From: Mycocentrospora acerina
Lineage: Eukaryota > Ascomycota > Dothideomycetes > Pleosporales
Length of the DNA stretch: 64,000 nt
Assembly (NCBI GenBank): GCA_022701365.1
Contig: JAKUHH010000167.1
Coordinates: forward strand, 558,001-622,000
Direction of reading: 5' to 3'
In this document: in pieces, positions 23,770-36,084 of the stretch
How the letters are laid out: each line of letters starts with the position of its first letter
Position numbering within the stretch: the stretch's first letter is position 1
The notes under the pieces: model-generated
Database searches by the model: none
The model's input: only the letters and a program-made list of their open reading frames with translations
Told to the model about the DNA's origin: nothing
Position numbers and translations under genes: made by a program

Positions 23770-25553
23770 ATGGAGAAAAAGAATAGCGCAGAGAAGCCCC
23801 GTTTGGACGAGGAGGATGTTGCCGTGGGCGAGGTGTTGAATGCGTCTGGCCATAAACAGGAACTGGACCGGAACTTTAGCCTGCTGTCTGTTTGCGCGGT
23901 TGGAATCACAACTGGCAATGTGTGGGCTGCGTTGGGCGGTTCAATTGTATGTCCCTCTTCTTCTTCATCTTGGTGTTGAATCGTTCTCCGTGATGGTGCG
24001 CGTGGTATGTGGCATTTACTGATTGTGCAAAGGTTATTGCCCTCTACAATGGCGGACCCGCGGGTGTTATCTACGAGTTTATTGCCGTCTCCATCTTCTA
24101 TTTTATGATTGCGGCTTGCATTGCAGAGATGGCTTCTGCAATTCCCTCTTCGGCCGGCGTCTATCACTGGGCTTCCATTACGGCAGGCCCAAAGTACGGA
24201 AGGATTGTTGGATTCTTCGCTGGATGGTATGTCAATACTCTGTTTCTTACATACACTATGCTCACCCGCATTCCAGGTGGAACTTTTTTGGCTGGATCTT
24301 CGGCACCGCCTCCATGTCTTCTATTCTAGCCAACCAGATCATCAGCATGTACGGCCTTTTCCACCCCGGCTATGCATATGAGCGCTGGCATGTCTTCATT
24401 GTGTACCTTGCCATTACCTGGATGTCGTGCTTTATCGTCATGTTTGGAAATCGCGTGCTGCCAACTCTTACCAATATTGGCTTGTTCCTTATTTTGGCGG
24501 GCTGCTTCATTACAATCATGGTGTGTGCCACCATGCCCAGCAGAACAGGCAAAGGGTACGCAAGCAACAGCTTCGTCTGGCGGGAGTGGCAGAACCAAAC
24601 AGGATGGAGTAGCGATGGTTTCGTCTTTTGCGCAGGAATGCTCAACGGCGCATACGCTGTCGGCACACCGTAGGTCTATTTTCAGACTATACCGATGAAT
24701 TATCAGCTAACTTTCTCTCAGTGACTGTGTCTCTCACCTCGCAGAAGAACTCCCCAACCCGCGCCGCAACGTTCCCAAAGCCATCCTCGCGCAATACGTT
24801 GTAGGCTTCTCGACGGCGTTCCTCTACGTAATCACAATCTTCTACTCTGTCAACGATCTCGACTCCCTGTTTGACAACCCGTGGCCCTTTCCGCTCGCAG
24901 AGCTCTACCGGCAATCGACAAATTCTCACGGCGGCTCCTTTGGCCTGCTCATTGTCATCTTCCTCCCCACCTTTAGCACAAACATTGGCTGCTACCTGAC
25001 GACGGGGCGCATGCTATGGACGCTGGGCCGGGACGACGCAACCCCCTTCTCCGCATGGATCGGCACCATTTCGCCCACGTACAAGAACCCCTGGAACGCA
25101 ACGCTCGTATGCGGCCTCATCAACACAGTGCTGGTCTGCGTATACATTGGCAGCTCCACGGCGTTTTCCGCCTTTGTCGGCAGCTTCATCGTCATGGCCT
25201 CGCTGTCGTACCTCGCCTTTATCCTGCCCAACGTCTTCTCCCGCAGGCGCAACGTCACACTCGGCCCTTTCCACATGCCCGACCCCATCTTCTACACGGT
25301 CGCGGCGCTGGCGTGCGGCTACATGAGCGTGTGGATCGTCGTATACTGCTTCCCCTACGCGGTGCCATTTGACGCCACGAGCATGAACTACTCGTGCGTC
25401 ATGGTCGGCGGGCTGACCATCATCGTCGGCGCGTGGTATGCGTGGATTCGCAAGAGGGGTTATGTAGGGCCGAGGGTGAAACTGCAGGAGGTCAAGGGCC
25501 TGTTGACGGGCGAGGATGTGCCTGTTGTGTTGCCCGGGGCAGACAAGGCATAG
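23770..25553 (+). CDS. APC-superfamily choline/GABA-type permease
   Basis: Plasma-membrane transporter of the amino acid/choline (ACT) branch of the APC superfamily, close to fungal choline (Hnm1-like) and GABA (Uga4-like) permeases; it imports a small amine or amino acid by proton symport. Four exons: 23770-23946, 24033-24226, 24277-24669, 24722-25553; 531 aa. The start ATG 23770 (MEKKNSAEK) fits; the frame upstream has no ATG. Landmarks: FSLLSVCAVGITTGNVWAALGGSI (TM1), YNGGPAGVIYEF, ASAIPSSAGVYHWAS (consensus loop), FFAGWWNFFGW, GAYAVGTPDCVSHLAEELPNPRRNVPKAI, and GRMLWTLGRDDATPFS. About 12 membrane segments. Substrate cannot be fixed from sequence. It converges with the omega-amidase gene, 267 bp apart. 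Confidence 0.92.
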
Positions 25554-25819
25554 CAGAGATGGGGAGGGGGGATTGAGCTGATGCGATTGATGGCCGAGGA
25601 TGGGCATGAGTGAATAAATGAATGAACGAATAAATATTATTAGTGATTGTATATATATATATGTGAGGATCAATAAGTGTACATTTATGGAATCAGAATT
25701 TCATCATCTTTTTTTTCTTCTTGCTCATCTACATCTGGTTTGATGTGTGTATATCTCTCTCTCATATTATGACATGCTACGCTATGCTATTCTTCCCACA
25801 CACACACACAATCCCCAAC

Positions 25820-26716
25820 CTACTCGTCAAACTTCCCCCCCTCGCTCACATCAGGATAAACATCAAACCTCCTCTGGCCATACAGCGGAATCCCCTTCCT
25901 CACCTCCTCAATCCTGCCAGCCTTCAACTCCTGAACCAACACGCCTTCCTCTTCGCCCAGCTGCTCCAGCACCTCGGCATTAGGATCCACCACCATGCTA
26001 TGCCCCCACGCATTATACTCTGCCTGCATATCGCGCGCGGGACTGCACAGCCCCACAAACACCTGGTTGTCTGTTGCGCGCGCGCGGGCCAGCAACTCCC
26101 AGTGCAGGGCCCCTGTTGTGAGATTGAACGCCCCGGGGTAGAGTAGTAAGAAGGCGCCTTTCCGGGCGGCGATGGTGGCCAGTTCGGGGAAGCGGATGTC
26201 ATAGCAAATTGCGATGGCGAGGGTGCCGTATTCGGGGAGGTCGACAAGCGTGATTTTGTTGCCTGGGGAGAGGACGTCGGACTCTCGAAACTTGATTTTC
26301 CCGGGAATGTCAATGTCGAAGAGGTGGATTTTGCGGTGGGTGGCGAGGAGGTGGCCGTGTGGGGAGAAGGTCAGGCTGGTGTTGAAGAGCTTGGTTGCGT
26401 CCGAGGGGTCGCGCTCGGGGATAGAGCCGCCGACGAGATAGACGCCGGCGTCTTTGGCGAGCTGGGAGAGGGCGTGGAAGGTGGGGGATTGGGATTCAGA
26501 GGGTGGGGACGGGAGGAGGGTTTCGGCGTACGAGTCGAAGTATTTGGTGCCGTAGGGGGAATTGAAGCATTCGGGGAGGACGACGAGGTTGGCGCCGCGG
26601 CGGGCGGCTTCGAGGACTTTTATGCGCGCGTTTTGGAGGTTGTTGGTTTTGGAGGGGCCCGAGGCAAGCTGCACGAGGGCGAGCTTGAGGGACTGCTTGA
26701 GGAGTGACGCCGACAT
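25820..26716 (-). CDS. NIT3: omega-amidase / Nit2-type nitrilase-fold hydrolase
   Basis: Intronless, 298 aa. Family: carbon-nitrogen hydrolases, Nit2/yeast Nit3 branch, which hydrolyse alpha-ketoglutaramate/ketosuccinamate (omega-amidase, metabolite repair of glutamine/asparagine transamination products) or deaminated glutathione in the Nit1 branch. The catalytic triad is visible: Glu49 (VVLPECFNSPYG), Lys129 (THRKIHLFDIDIPGK), Cys171 (ICYDIRFPE). The second Glu region KFRESDVLSPGN is also intact. FNSPYG and ARARATDNQVFVGLCSPARD are typical of Nit2. No targeting peptide is obvious, so cytosol is likely. Start ATG 26716 is the only in-frame one before the conserved KLALVQL strand. The symbol is by similarity to yeast NIT3. 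Confidence 0.93.
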   Translation of the reverse strand: MSASLLKQSLKLALVQLASGPSKTNNLQNARIKVLEAARRGANLVVLPECFNSPYGTKYFDSYAETLLPSPPSESQSPTFHALSQLAKDAGVYLVGGSIPERDPSDATKLFNTSLTFSPHGHLLATHRKIHLFDIDIPGKIKFRESDVLSPGNKITLVDLPEYGTLAIAICYDIRFPELATIAARKGAFLLLYPGAFNLTTGALHWELLARARATDNQVFVGLCSPARDMQAEYNAWGHSMVVDPNAEVLEQLGEEEGVLVQELKAGRIEEVRKGIPLYGQRRFDVYPDVSEGGKFDE

Positions 26717-27073
26717 GTTGTTGTTATTTTTATTTTTATTTTTATATGTATTGTTGTGTTACTATCATCTGCAAGGTGGATTGGCCGTCTGAGTGCTGGA
26801 GAGGGTTGGGCGAGTAGTGGGGAGCTTGAGGGTGGCACGTCATTTCAATGCTCGGCTCGACCTGCCGTCCGATGAGCGGAGGGAGGAGGGCTGTCCTGTC
26901 CCTCACTATCAAGACACTCGAACCATTTATTCAATTGCAGTGTAAACGTGTCACAAACACAATACAGCATAACGAATAGTAACGTAAAGTGATTTGAATG
27001 TAAATATATTCATGCAGTCTTCTCAACCGCCGCTAGTGGTATCTATAATATCCGACTCCAAACCCTCAAAAAT
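26717..27073. other. intergenic, no feature seen
   Basis: 357 bp between the omega-amidase start and the MDR reductase stop, both on the - strand. Contains T-rich runs just upstream of the amidase ATG. Nothing else recognised. Confidence 0.5.
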
Positions 27074-28138
27074 CTACTCCTTCTCCAAATCCGCAATCTG
27101 CAGCACCGCCTTTCCAAAGTTGTGTCCCTTGAGCATGCCCAAGAACCCATCAACCGAGTTGTCAATTCCCTCGGTGACGCTGACCTTGGCCGTAAATGTC
27201 CCGTCCGCAAGCCACTTCTGCAGCTTCTCCTGGTGGTCCTTGTAGTGCTTGGGGCCCATGTTGGCGTCGCTGACAATAAAGCCGCGCATGGTGATGCGCT
27301 TGGTGACGAATTGCATCACGCCGCGCAGTGGGGTCTGGTCCTCGGGCTTGCTGTTGTACTGCGAGATCATACCGCAGGCAATGATGCGGCCGAACGAGTT
27401 CATGGCGTCGAGGGCTGCCTGCAGCTGCTCGCCGCCCACGTTCTCGTAGTAAATGTCGATTCCGTTGGGGGCGAGGCGGGCAAGCGCGTCAGCTGGCTTC
27501 TCCGTCTTGTAGTTGAAGCCGCTGTCGAACTTGAGCTCGTTCGTAATGTACTCGAGCTTCTTGTCGTCACCGACGCTGCCAATGACGGTCAGACCCTCGT
27601 GCTTGGCGAGCTGGCCGACGAGCTGTCCGACGGCACCGCTGGCGGCAGAAATGAAAATTGTTTCGCCCTTCTTGGGCTGCCCAATCTCGTAGAAGGATGA
27701 CCATGCGGTCAGACCGGGCATGCCAAGCGCGCCGAGGAAGAACTTGGGGTCGAGGTTGTACGGGTTCTCGAGCTTCTGCACCTGGGCGACTGTCTCCTTG
27801 TTGAAAAGGGAGTACTCCTCAATTGGCGTCACGCCGGCTGTGATGAGCACATCTCCCTCCTGGTACTTGTCACTGTTCGACTTGACAACCTTGAAGATGG
27901 ATCGGTTGGTAATGGGCTGGCCTAGCTCAAAGGGAGGCGAGTACGACTTGGACTCTGGCGCGCGCATGCGCCCACGCTGGTATGGGTCGAACGAAGCGTA
28001 GAAGTTCTTGACAATCAGACCGCCCTCTGGGATCTGCTGGTCAAGGTCGAATTCGCGAGCCTCGACAGCGAGATGCTCTCCTGGAACGGGCCAGCCCGAT
28101 GGGACCTTCTTGTAGATGAGACCCTTGTTTTGAACCAT
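27074..28138 (-). CDS. MDR-family NADPH-dependent alkenal/enone reductase
   Basis: Intronless, 354 aa. Zinc-independent medium-chain dehydrogenase of the leukotriene B4 12-hydroxydehydrogenase / PTGR / alkenal double-bond reductase group; it reduces alpha,beta-unsaturated aldehydes or ketones with NADPH. Landmarks: NFYASFDPYQRGRM (about 46-59), the LGMPGLTAW loop (about 137-145), the nucleotide-binding AASGAVGQLVGQLAK (164-178), VIGSVGDDKK with the NADPH-selecting Lys, IDIYYENVGGE, and GRIIACGMISQYN. Length and motif order match the family, and no zinc ligands are present. Its substrate is unknown; detoxification of reactive carbonyls is the usual role. Start ATG 28138 gives a normal N-terminus (MVQNKGLIYKKVPSG). 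Confidence 0.92.
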   Translation of the reverse strand: MVQNKGLIYKKVPSGWPVPGEHLAVEAREFDLDQQIPEGGLIVKNFYASFDPYQRGRMRAPESKSYSPPFELGQPITNRSIFKVVKSNSDKYQEGDVLITAGVTPIEEYSLFNKETVAQVQKLENPYNLDPKFFLGALGMPGLTAWSSFYEIGQPKKGETIFISAASGAVGQLVGQLAKHEGLTVIGSVGDDKKLEYITNELKFDSGFNYKTEKPADALARLAPNGIDIYYENVGGEQLQAALDAMNSFGRIIACGMISQYNSKPEDQTPLRGVMQFVTKRITMRGFIVSDANMGPKHYKDHQEKLQKWLADGTFTAKVSVTEGIDNSVDGFLGMLKGHNFGKAVLQIADLEKE

Positions 28139-29026
28139 TGTGAATTTGGTGATGTGTTGATATCAGGTGATGGGTAATGGTAAGGTCTGTATGAAGACAG
28201 ATGTGTAGAGGAGAGCAGGTGAAGTGTATTGGGGGTTGAAGCTCAATTTCGTAGGGTACGTCTTGCGGTCGACGTCCACATATATATATACACGCCTACC
28301 ACGGCACTTGGGATTACAAATGTAGAACCACCCCCCCTACCCATCCTTGGGATTACATCATGCACAGCAAGATTTTACGGGCATGATGCGGCCAACTAAC
28401 AGCGGGGTACACGAGCAAATTCGTAGCATGCCGAAGCGGAGGAATCAGTTAGCCCGATTGGAAACCTTTTCATTCAGCCATGGACGAGCCACCACGCGGA
28501 GTTCTGCTCAATGCAGGGCATTCTACGAGCATTCGAAACGCGTGGAAGCATGACGTTAAACTTTGCCGGAGGTCGGCCAAGTTAGGTCAGTCATCCTTTT
28601 GAGCCGAGGGAAGTGGGGCAAGGTGGGGTTCAGGGACAGCTCGACGAGTGCTGGCATGTCTTGACTCCAAACAATCGGCAGCGATCATGGATGGCTCTAG
28701 ACTGCAATGCCTTGACAAGCGGCCATTGACCGCCAGTGCACAGCAGCAAAATTTTGTGCTCACAAGTTTCCGCAACCGTGGCAACGGGACTAGCGCGTCA
28801 TTCAAGATTTCATCGAGTTCGAGGTTACAGGTTACAACGCATTCTATGGATAGCAAGCTGACTGCATCATCTCTACTGCACCAATCAGTAATCCAGCTGT
28901 TTAGTCGTCATCCGAGGGATCCCGACTCACCTGATTATGCATGGCGCAAGAACAGACAGCACATTTCCCTCCCTCTCTCATGCTTCACTCGTCTCAGACC
29001 AAGACGGTGCGTGAGACTAGCATGTC
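28139..29026. other. intergenic, TATA-like element
   Basis: Promoter of the MDR reductase and 3' flank of the Maf gene. A TATATATATA element sits at about 28281-28291, roughly 145 bp upstream of the reductase ATG on its sense strand. No gene seen. Confidence 0.5.
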
Positions 29027-29946
29027 CTACTCCTCCTCCTCCTCCTCCTCGTCGCTCTCATCCAGATTCTCTTCGGGCTCCATGACCTTCTCAATCAGTC
29101 TCAATGTTTGCCTCAACGGCAGCCCAACAACATTGTCATAGCTCCCCTCAATCTTCTCAATAAGAATCGACCCTGCAGTTTGTATCCCATACCCACCAGC
29201 CTTGTCAGCCCCATCTCTCGTCCGCACGTATGCAAGGATCAGACTATCCGTGACTGCCATTGTTAGCCCCTCTTCTCCATAACAACCTTCTCCGCAGCAT
29301 ACCATTTGGATCAAACTTGACCGTTGTCTCCTCGACATGCGTCTCCATCCTGTATCCTGGATCCACTGCGCTCTCCAGTGGTTTCATAACCGCTACTGCC
29401 GTCATGACCTTGTGCTCGCCCTGATCCCTCAGCATCTTCAGCATACCAATGTGATCTGCCTCGCTGCGCGGCTTCTCCAATATCTTGCCACTGTGACTGA
29501 CAATGATTGTGTCGGCCGCAATGATTATAGCCGGTTCGCCGCGCTCCGTGTTGTCGACTTCGCGACGGTACACCTCTGATGCCTTCGCCGACGCCGTCTC
29601 GAGTACGTAGTTCAACGCACCCATGTCGTGGGAGAAGTCTTCGGCGAACCTGGACGGGCAAATGTCGATGTTGGTCAGGCCAATCTGCGGAGATAGTTAG
29701 ACGTGTCTTTTGAATACACAACAAAACACCACGTGCCTGTGCGAGGAGCTGTTTCCGCCGCGGTGATGCCGATGCCAGCACCACCCTCTTGAATCGCAAC
29801 TCGTTCAACGCTGGGAGATTCAACGGCGGCGGCGGCCCTGGCGGCCCTCTTCGGACCACTGGCGGGCCTGATCCTGCCGTCTTGTCCAGGAGAGGCACCT
29901 TTTGCGCATCGTCGTAAGGTGGCGGAGGTTCGGCGGGTGTGCCCAT
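29027..29946 (-). CDS. Maf/ASMTL-like nucleotide pyrophosphatase with a GC-AG intron
   Basis: House-cleaning nucleoside triphosphate pyrophosphatase of the Maf family (hydrolyses dTTP/UTP or modified NTPs). Three exons: 29946-29737, 29684-29303, 29253-29027; 272 aa. Landmarks: VVLASASPRRKQLLAQIGL (about 54-72, the Maf SxSPRR motif), AADTIIV, ILEKPRSEADHIGML, YGIQTAGSILIEKIEGSYDNVVGLPL. Intron 1 (29736-29685) is only consistent if it begins with GC (CAG|GCACGT) and ends CGCAG. That join gives exactly LLAQ-IGLTNIDICPS, whereas the nearest GT breaks the frame. Intron 2 is a normal 49-nt GT-AG. The Pro-rich N-terminus (PAEPPPPYDDAQ, a PPxY-type motif) and the Glu-rich tail are extras compared with bacterial Maf. 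Confidence 0.9.
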
Positions 29947-30707
29947 GATAACGGTTGTGGCGGAAAAAGAGTGGTTTGAGGCAGGTGGTCGGAAACCAGT
30001 AGTGATGAAATCAACAACAAGCTGCGCTAGTTTTGTTGTATCAAACGAGTGGATGTGATTGCGCAGCCAGAATCATCAAACACTTGAACTTGATTGGAAT
30101 CGACTGCTATGGAGCTCTGATGCATGGCCTTGGCGGGAGCGGTAGGAGGGCCCAAGCTCCATACGCACCTCCTTCATGTACCTCACAGCCATCGCCCACG
30201 ACAGAGACGATAACATCACAACAGACCTATCTCTAATAAATCAGACCAACTGCACGAGGGGCACGGGAAATCGTAAAATAAAACAATCTTCATCGTTTGA
30301 CTCTGTCTCTATAGGCTCGAGAGGCAAAATCGAGTCTTGTTCCGTCTCCTTATTATTACCCCTCGAGTACCAATCATTAGGCGGCCCCAATTGCCAAAAA
30401 AAAACTCTTGCTATGCAGCCATATCTGCCACCAAATAAACGCCAAGACATTGGTCTGAACACCAGACGGGATAGAACAAATGAAAAACCTCAAACATTGA
30501 TCCGTGAAGACAACCCTGCATCCATCTAACCCAATCTCAAACCACACATAGACTTTGACAAATGTCGAAAAGTCGTCCTACAAGATGAACCAGACGCCAT
30601 GCCATGCAATGCAAAGAAAACAGAGGGGAACAAAGGAAACAAAGAAAACCTGGGGAAAGATTTGCAAAACGGCAATACCATGGGCAAATCATCACTCCCA
30701 AACATCC
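29947..30707. other. intergenic, no gene supported
   Basis: Maf promoter and 3' flank of the large Ser-rich protein gene. ORFs are short and shadow-like; nothing recognised. Confidence 0.5.
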
Positions 30708-33700
30708 TCACAACGCCTCCAGGGCATGTGCCACAAGGATCGGCACCACAATAACAGTCACCAACACGATATTGACTACAATACCAGCAATGAGCGCAAC
30801 TCGATGGGACTCTGGAACACAATGATCAAGGTGACCCTTGGTGCACCAAAGCATGATGGAGTTTCCATAAAACCGGTGAAGAATGATGCATGGAGGTAGA
30901 AGACAAAAGGCAGCAAAGATGAACCATGATAGCTTACGTCGGCGATCCTCATCCTCTGCGTTAACTTTGCGTTCTGGACACAGTAGATGAGGAGAGTAGT
31001 GCTGAGCAGCTATCGATCGGATTGTGGGAAGGGTGTCGATGCTGAGGTATGGATGCAGTGGCGTATTCGTGTCGCTTGTTGACGGCCGCTCACTGCCTCC
31101 TGTAGGCACAAGGCGTGAAAAGTTTGAGCCTTGACTCGAGAGCGTTGCCCTGGAGTCGGGCGCAAGAAACATATGTCGTAATTTTGTCTGCCCAGGCACG
31201 GCAGCACGGCTTGTTCGACGTGCACGCTGAAACGTGGTAGAGCATCGTAAAGGAGGGCGGTGGCCCGCTCCAGTAGATGCAGATGCAGATACTTCTTGTG
31301 TCGGCTCTGAGTTGTGTGTGCTCGGAGACATGGTCGTCTGAGATGGAACTTGCTCGTCATCCGTTCTAGAAACTGGCTGAGAAGTTCGAATTCGGGTAAT
31401 ACTGCCGGTTGCTGGAAAAGGAGATGCGTAAAAACCTTGATAATCCGAACGGACGCTTGAACGACCGACACTCGAACTGAGCCTTCCACCGAGACTGCTT
31501 GTATCAGCAATACTGCTGCCAGCTTCGTGCATACCAATTCCTCGGAGAGAGCCTGTAAGGCTGCCTTTAGGACCCACAGCAGAGAACTTCTCAAACGAAT
31601 TTTCACGTTTGTGCGTGGCGTTGACATACCTACTCTCTGGAGAGCTAGGAAGTTGACTTTTTCTTCGGATAGACGGTTGAGTGAAGTGTCGAGACTGACG
31701 CGATGTGTCCAACACATTTTGTACGATAATGTCATCATTAGGACCTGAAGCAAGTAGCTCCTGTGTTTCTTTGTCACTAAACGCATACGGATCTGCCCAT
31801 GGCGTAAATGCATATGGCTCTTTCACAGCACCTTTGTTCCGTAGGTCGTCATGTCGTGTAGTAGGACCATCTGTACGACCCATAAGATTTGGCGGCGATG
31901 AGTTGAACGGGTGGACATGTTCTGCGCGGAGAGGGCTTGGATAATTGTAATGTGATGGCCTACGCGAGTGGGTTTGCTTGTTCCAGGATGGCAGGGAGCC
32001 ATCTGAGTTCAACTTCAAACTATTCCGGCTACCTTCGCTACTGCTGTAGTCTGCAATACTGTCTAAAGATGCCCGGTCTCGCTGGCTGTTTCCAATAGTC
32101 TCCCAGTCTGCCCTTTGGTCAACAGCTCCATCCTCAAATGTAGCAAGAGATCCAGAGTCTCGCTTATATTCAAAACTTTCTTCACTGCGCTTCTTGGCCA
32201 GCAGTAGGTTACCCGAGTTGCGTCGTGCCCACATTAAAGGTATATCCTGCTCTTCTTGCTGATGTTCATTGACTGCGTTTTGGAAAATCTGCTCGGCTTG
32301 GTCAAGCGCTGCTTGTGGGGTTTGAGGACTCGCGTCACCTTCGGCTTGGGAATACGACGAGGATGGCTCAAACGACATGAATTCGGTCTGGGAGTACGAT
32401 GATGATGGTTCAAGGCCTTGTCCCGGTGCCTGTGGAGCAAACCTTTCAGACTGCGGAATTTGCAGCAGGTTGCGGGTATCCCCATATGAGTTGAAGGATT
32501 CGTTTGAGAACATTTCAGAATACTCTGGACGCGGAAGAGCATAAGCAGGTTCACCGTGCTGAAAGGCTGGTGCAAGAGGAGGCGGTGCTTGCGGAGGTAG
32601 TCCTAGCTCCTGAGTGGCCGCGAGCCTCCTTCCCATCAGGAGTGGTACATGACTTCTTGTAGGAACTGAACGTAGATCTTGGGTATGGTGGCTCAGGTCA
32701 AACTCAAACTGGGTGAGACCGGAAACTAACTTGGACGACTGTGGTTGGTAGGACGATAATTCCTCAAAGGTATCAGACCTCGATATTTCAGGGCGATTCA
32801 AGCTCTCTTCCTGTATAGATAAAGAGCTGCTAGTCACATTTCCCGGGTCATATCGGTCAATGAATTTGCTGATAGTATCCGTCTTATCGTCGGTTTGGAT
32901 TGAACGATGGAACATTTCTTGCGCCAGAGGCCTCGATACGCGACGGCTGGTCCGCAGAGGATGATTATAACCGTACAAACTGTCATGATTATATTCATTG
33001 GAAATACTGGTAGCATCCATCCCACTGTAGCGCATGTAGGGGTTGCTTTGGTGGTTGCGGGACCTACGTTGATCATCTTCGGTATAGACGGACGAGCTTG
33101 CATAGATAGAGGTGTCGTAGTATGGCTTAGAGTACAAATCTCCTTCAGACATGGAAGTCGGCTGTTCTTCATTTCGTCCTATCTGAGTCGAAGGGTCATC
33201 GGGAATCATCGATATTAGAGGTTCGGAATCATATCCACGCGCTAGGGAACTTTGATAGAACCCAGTCTCCATATCCTCGTCTGTGATCATATCTAGATCT
33301 CGAGGAGATTCTGGGCTGCTAGGACTGATTGGTGATATCGGATTCATCGGAAAATACGAGGCTTCTGGTGTAGTAACATTGGTATCATCAATCGAGCGAG
33401 CAAATCCCCTACCAACAGACATTGAAGGTATGCCAAATCTCGGATCAAATTCTTGTAATTCCCCGCCGTACTGCATATCAGGGCTTCTGACTAGTTTCCG
33501 GGTGAGAGATCGTGTGAGTTGTTTGAGAGAGAATCGAGATTCGTTTGGAGGTTTCTTGACAGCCAGAGGTGATGGAGCAAAGTTGGATTCTGGGCTGTAG
33601 AGCGGAGAGTACGACGAGGATCCAGGACTGACCGCTACGGGGACTGGGGGAAGAGGGAGATCAAGATTAGATGCACTGAATGAGTCGTCAGCGCGCTTCA

Positions 33701-34792
33701 TGATGCTCGCATGTGCAGAGTCAAGGTCGCGATAGAGAGCTCGTCTGGGTGCCATCTATTTACCAGTTAGTCACAAATACATTTCAAAGATTGGTAGCAT
33801 GGTACAACCTCTGGAGATGGCTCCTCGTGCGATTGCGTAGGCAAGAACTCGCTGGAATCGAAATCTCTTGATGGAGTAACAATGTCGTGGAACAGCAGCG
33901 ATCCATGTGGGTTGACAAGGTTGAAAGATGTCCCGCGGTAGTGAATGACAGCGGGAGTTGTGGGCGGGGTAGCAGGTGCCGTTGACGCAAAACTGAGCGC
34001 GTTCAGCCGCCTAACGTCTTCCTCCTCGGGTGGTGGAGAAAAAGAAGGGTCTGCCAAATATGGTGGCTGCGGGAAACGTGATAGCGAAAACGTCGAAAGC
34101 GAAGGCGTGTTCAGTGTGTTGCTAATCCGCGAGTTCTCCTTTGAGTGATTCACAGCTACTGATAGCGGCGAGCGTCGTGACTGCGTCGTACAAACAATTG
34201 CAAGAGGCGGAGGGTATAAGTTAAGGCCACCCTTTGCATCAACTGGCCGAGGGAGCCTCTTCCTGGAACCAAGGTTATGTGCTTTGAACCCTGGGTTGGT
34301 TGCAAAAGAACTCGGTGTGGTAGCACTCTGTACACGCGGCTCAGCAGACTGCGATCGGAAAGCGTGATCGAGCAATGGCTGCTGAGATGAGGCTGAGTGT
34401 GAGGACAGGTGCTGTGCCGACTGGGACACTTGCAAGGGCCGCAGAGATGGAGGAGGCCCTGGATGCCAAGGACGTGTTACTGAAGGAGTGCGCTCGATCT
34501 TGTTTAGGGCAGGTGCAGCAGCCTTTCTGCGCAGAGTCCTGCCAGATGGTGTCGCCGTCCGCGTGTCAGGTGTACTCTGCTGCTTTCTGTATTCGTGGAG
34601 AGAAAGTGCGTGAACAGAAGTTCGCAGGGATATTGACGAGTGAACAGAATGGTGTGGGGAATGAATCGGCGTGAAAGGATCTGGCGTATATATTTGCGGT
34701 GAAGGCGAACTATCCACCCGCAATGGGTGCGAGCGGGGGAAGTACGTCTTCACGTCTGCTTGATCCATCTCTTCGGTCTCTTTCACTACCAT
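30708..34792 (-). CDS. large Ser-rich protein with two C-terminal membrane segments
   Basis: Two exons: 34792-33809 and 33755-30708; 1343 aa if joined (SPE|MAPRRALYRDL). The 53-nt intron ends in a textbook CTAAC branch site and TAG acceptor but begins GTTGTA, a weak donor. The ATG at the start of exon 2 could alternatively make a separate 1015-aa protein. No known domain. Almost all of it is low-complexity, rich in Ser/Pro/Arg with SPxSP and RRxS-like patches (many possible phosphorylation sites). Only the C-terminus is hydrophobic: WFIFAAFCLLPPCIILHRF and a final helix around ALIAGIVVNIVLVTVIVVPI, which would anchor it with a very long cytosolic part. Fungal proteins of this build exist without assigned function. 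Confidence 0.8.
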
Positions 34793-36084
34793 AGGCTAAT
34801 GGTGATATTCCTTTTTAGTCGGGTCTTGCGGAAGCTAGAGCTAGTACTCTGAACGGGTGCATCGCAGTTAATCCATCATGGATATTGGCACTAAGCAGCA
34901 CGACTCGTGAGTTGAGAAGAGTAGTGATCAGCGGTCAAACTTCTGTCGTGTATATCACGTCAAGAATAGGGCTCAATCGGCCTGTATGGGAAGTATCCGT
35001 ACTGACATAAGACAGTGTTTGATACGAACAGTCAGGGCCGTATTGTTCGAGCAGGCTGGGTTTCGGTTGGTTGTTTGATTGTTGTTTTACGATCAAGGAC
35101 GATGTCCATGTAGGACGGATCGACTTGTGAGGACTCGCAGATCTGACAGCAGGATTCGAAAGATTGGGAGAGACGCAGAGATATTACAGTTACAAGTGAT
35201 GGACGATACGAAGACGCTACGACATCTAGCCTGCGCTCAAGTAGAGAAGGAAGTAACGCTACAAGACAGTAGAGAGGCGTTCAGGAGGAAGGCACAATGC
35301 GCAGGTACGCAGAAATTATGCTGACGAAGAACAACAGAAGAACGTTTTTGGAAGTCGACACCGCTCTGGCCCGCAATCCGGCCCCCCATATCAGCAGCCG
35401 ATGGCATTTCTCTCGTTCCACGACTGCTGCCATGGCTCATTACAGCTGCCGGGTTGCTACGTTTGAAGAAAGAGCAATGCAGCGTCTTGTGTGGACGTCG
35501 TTGGAAGACACCCCTGCTTAGCCCCTCCTAGGCCCAGCCAATCAAACATCACAGGCTCACACTGCCGTGATTTTCCATCACACAAACGTACATCATGCTG
35601 GGGCGACAGACAAGCCTCTTCCACTGGTTAGGCCTGTTGGTGCGTGTCATCTCGTTTCGTGACTGCCAATGCAAGCGGTGGATGATATGCGGGATCCAAT
35701 CAGCCATTGCTGACTCGTTGCCACTGCTTTCACGTCCGGCATCGCGCAATGGCAGAAATGAAGTCTCACTTCCACTGTCATAATTGGGGAAAGGAAAGTT
35801 CAGCTGCAATAATCTCTTGTTGAGAGTGGAGAATAAGGAGGTGTATGTCGCAACTTGCAAGCTTCTTCCCAATCCGACTCGTGATCGTTGCACTACTGTA
35901 GTCATCTAGATGCCTCTGCAGATGACGTTGTACGTCTTCAAACCGGCACGTCGGACTCAGTGGATCGCGCCGTGGCGGTGCCTGCCGAAGCCTCGAACCA
36001 TGGGTCGTTGCTTTTAGCAGAGACCTTGGCAGGCAACATGAAGATACTTAAGCAGATACGAATGTGTTCAAATAATACTACTTC
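34793..36084. other. intergenic, no gene supported
   Basis: Promoter of the Ser-rich protein and 3' flank of urease. A - strand ORF at 35905-35549 (118 codons, ATG) has no domain and is not called. Nothing else recognised. Confidence 0.5.

Noticed and set aside
35549..35905. 118-codon - ORF with ATG
   Set aside because: No recognisable domain or splice partner; in the 3' flank of urease.
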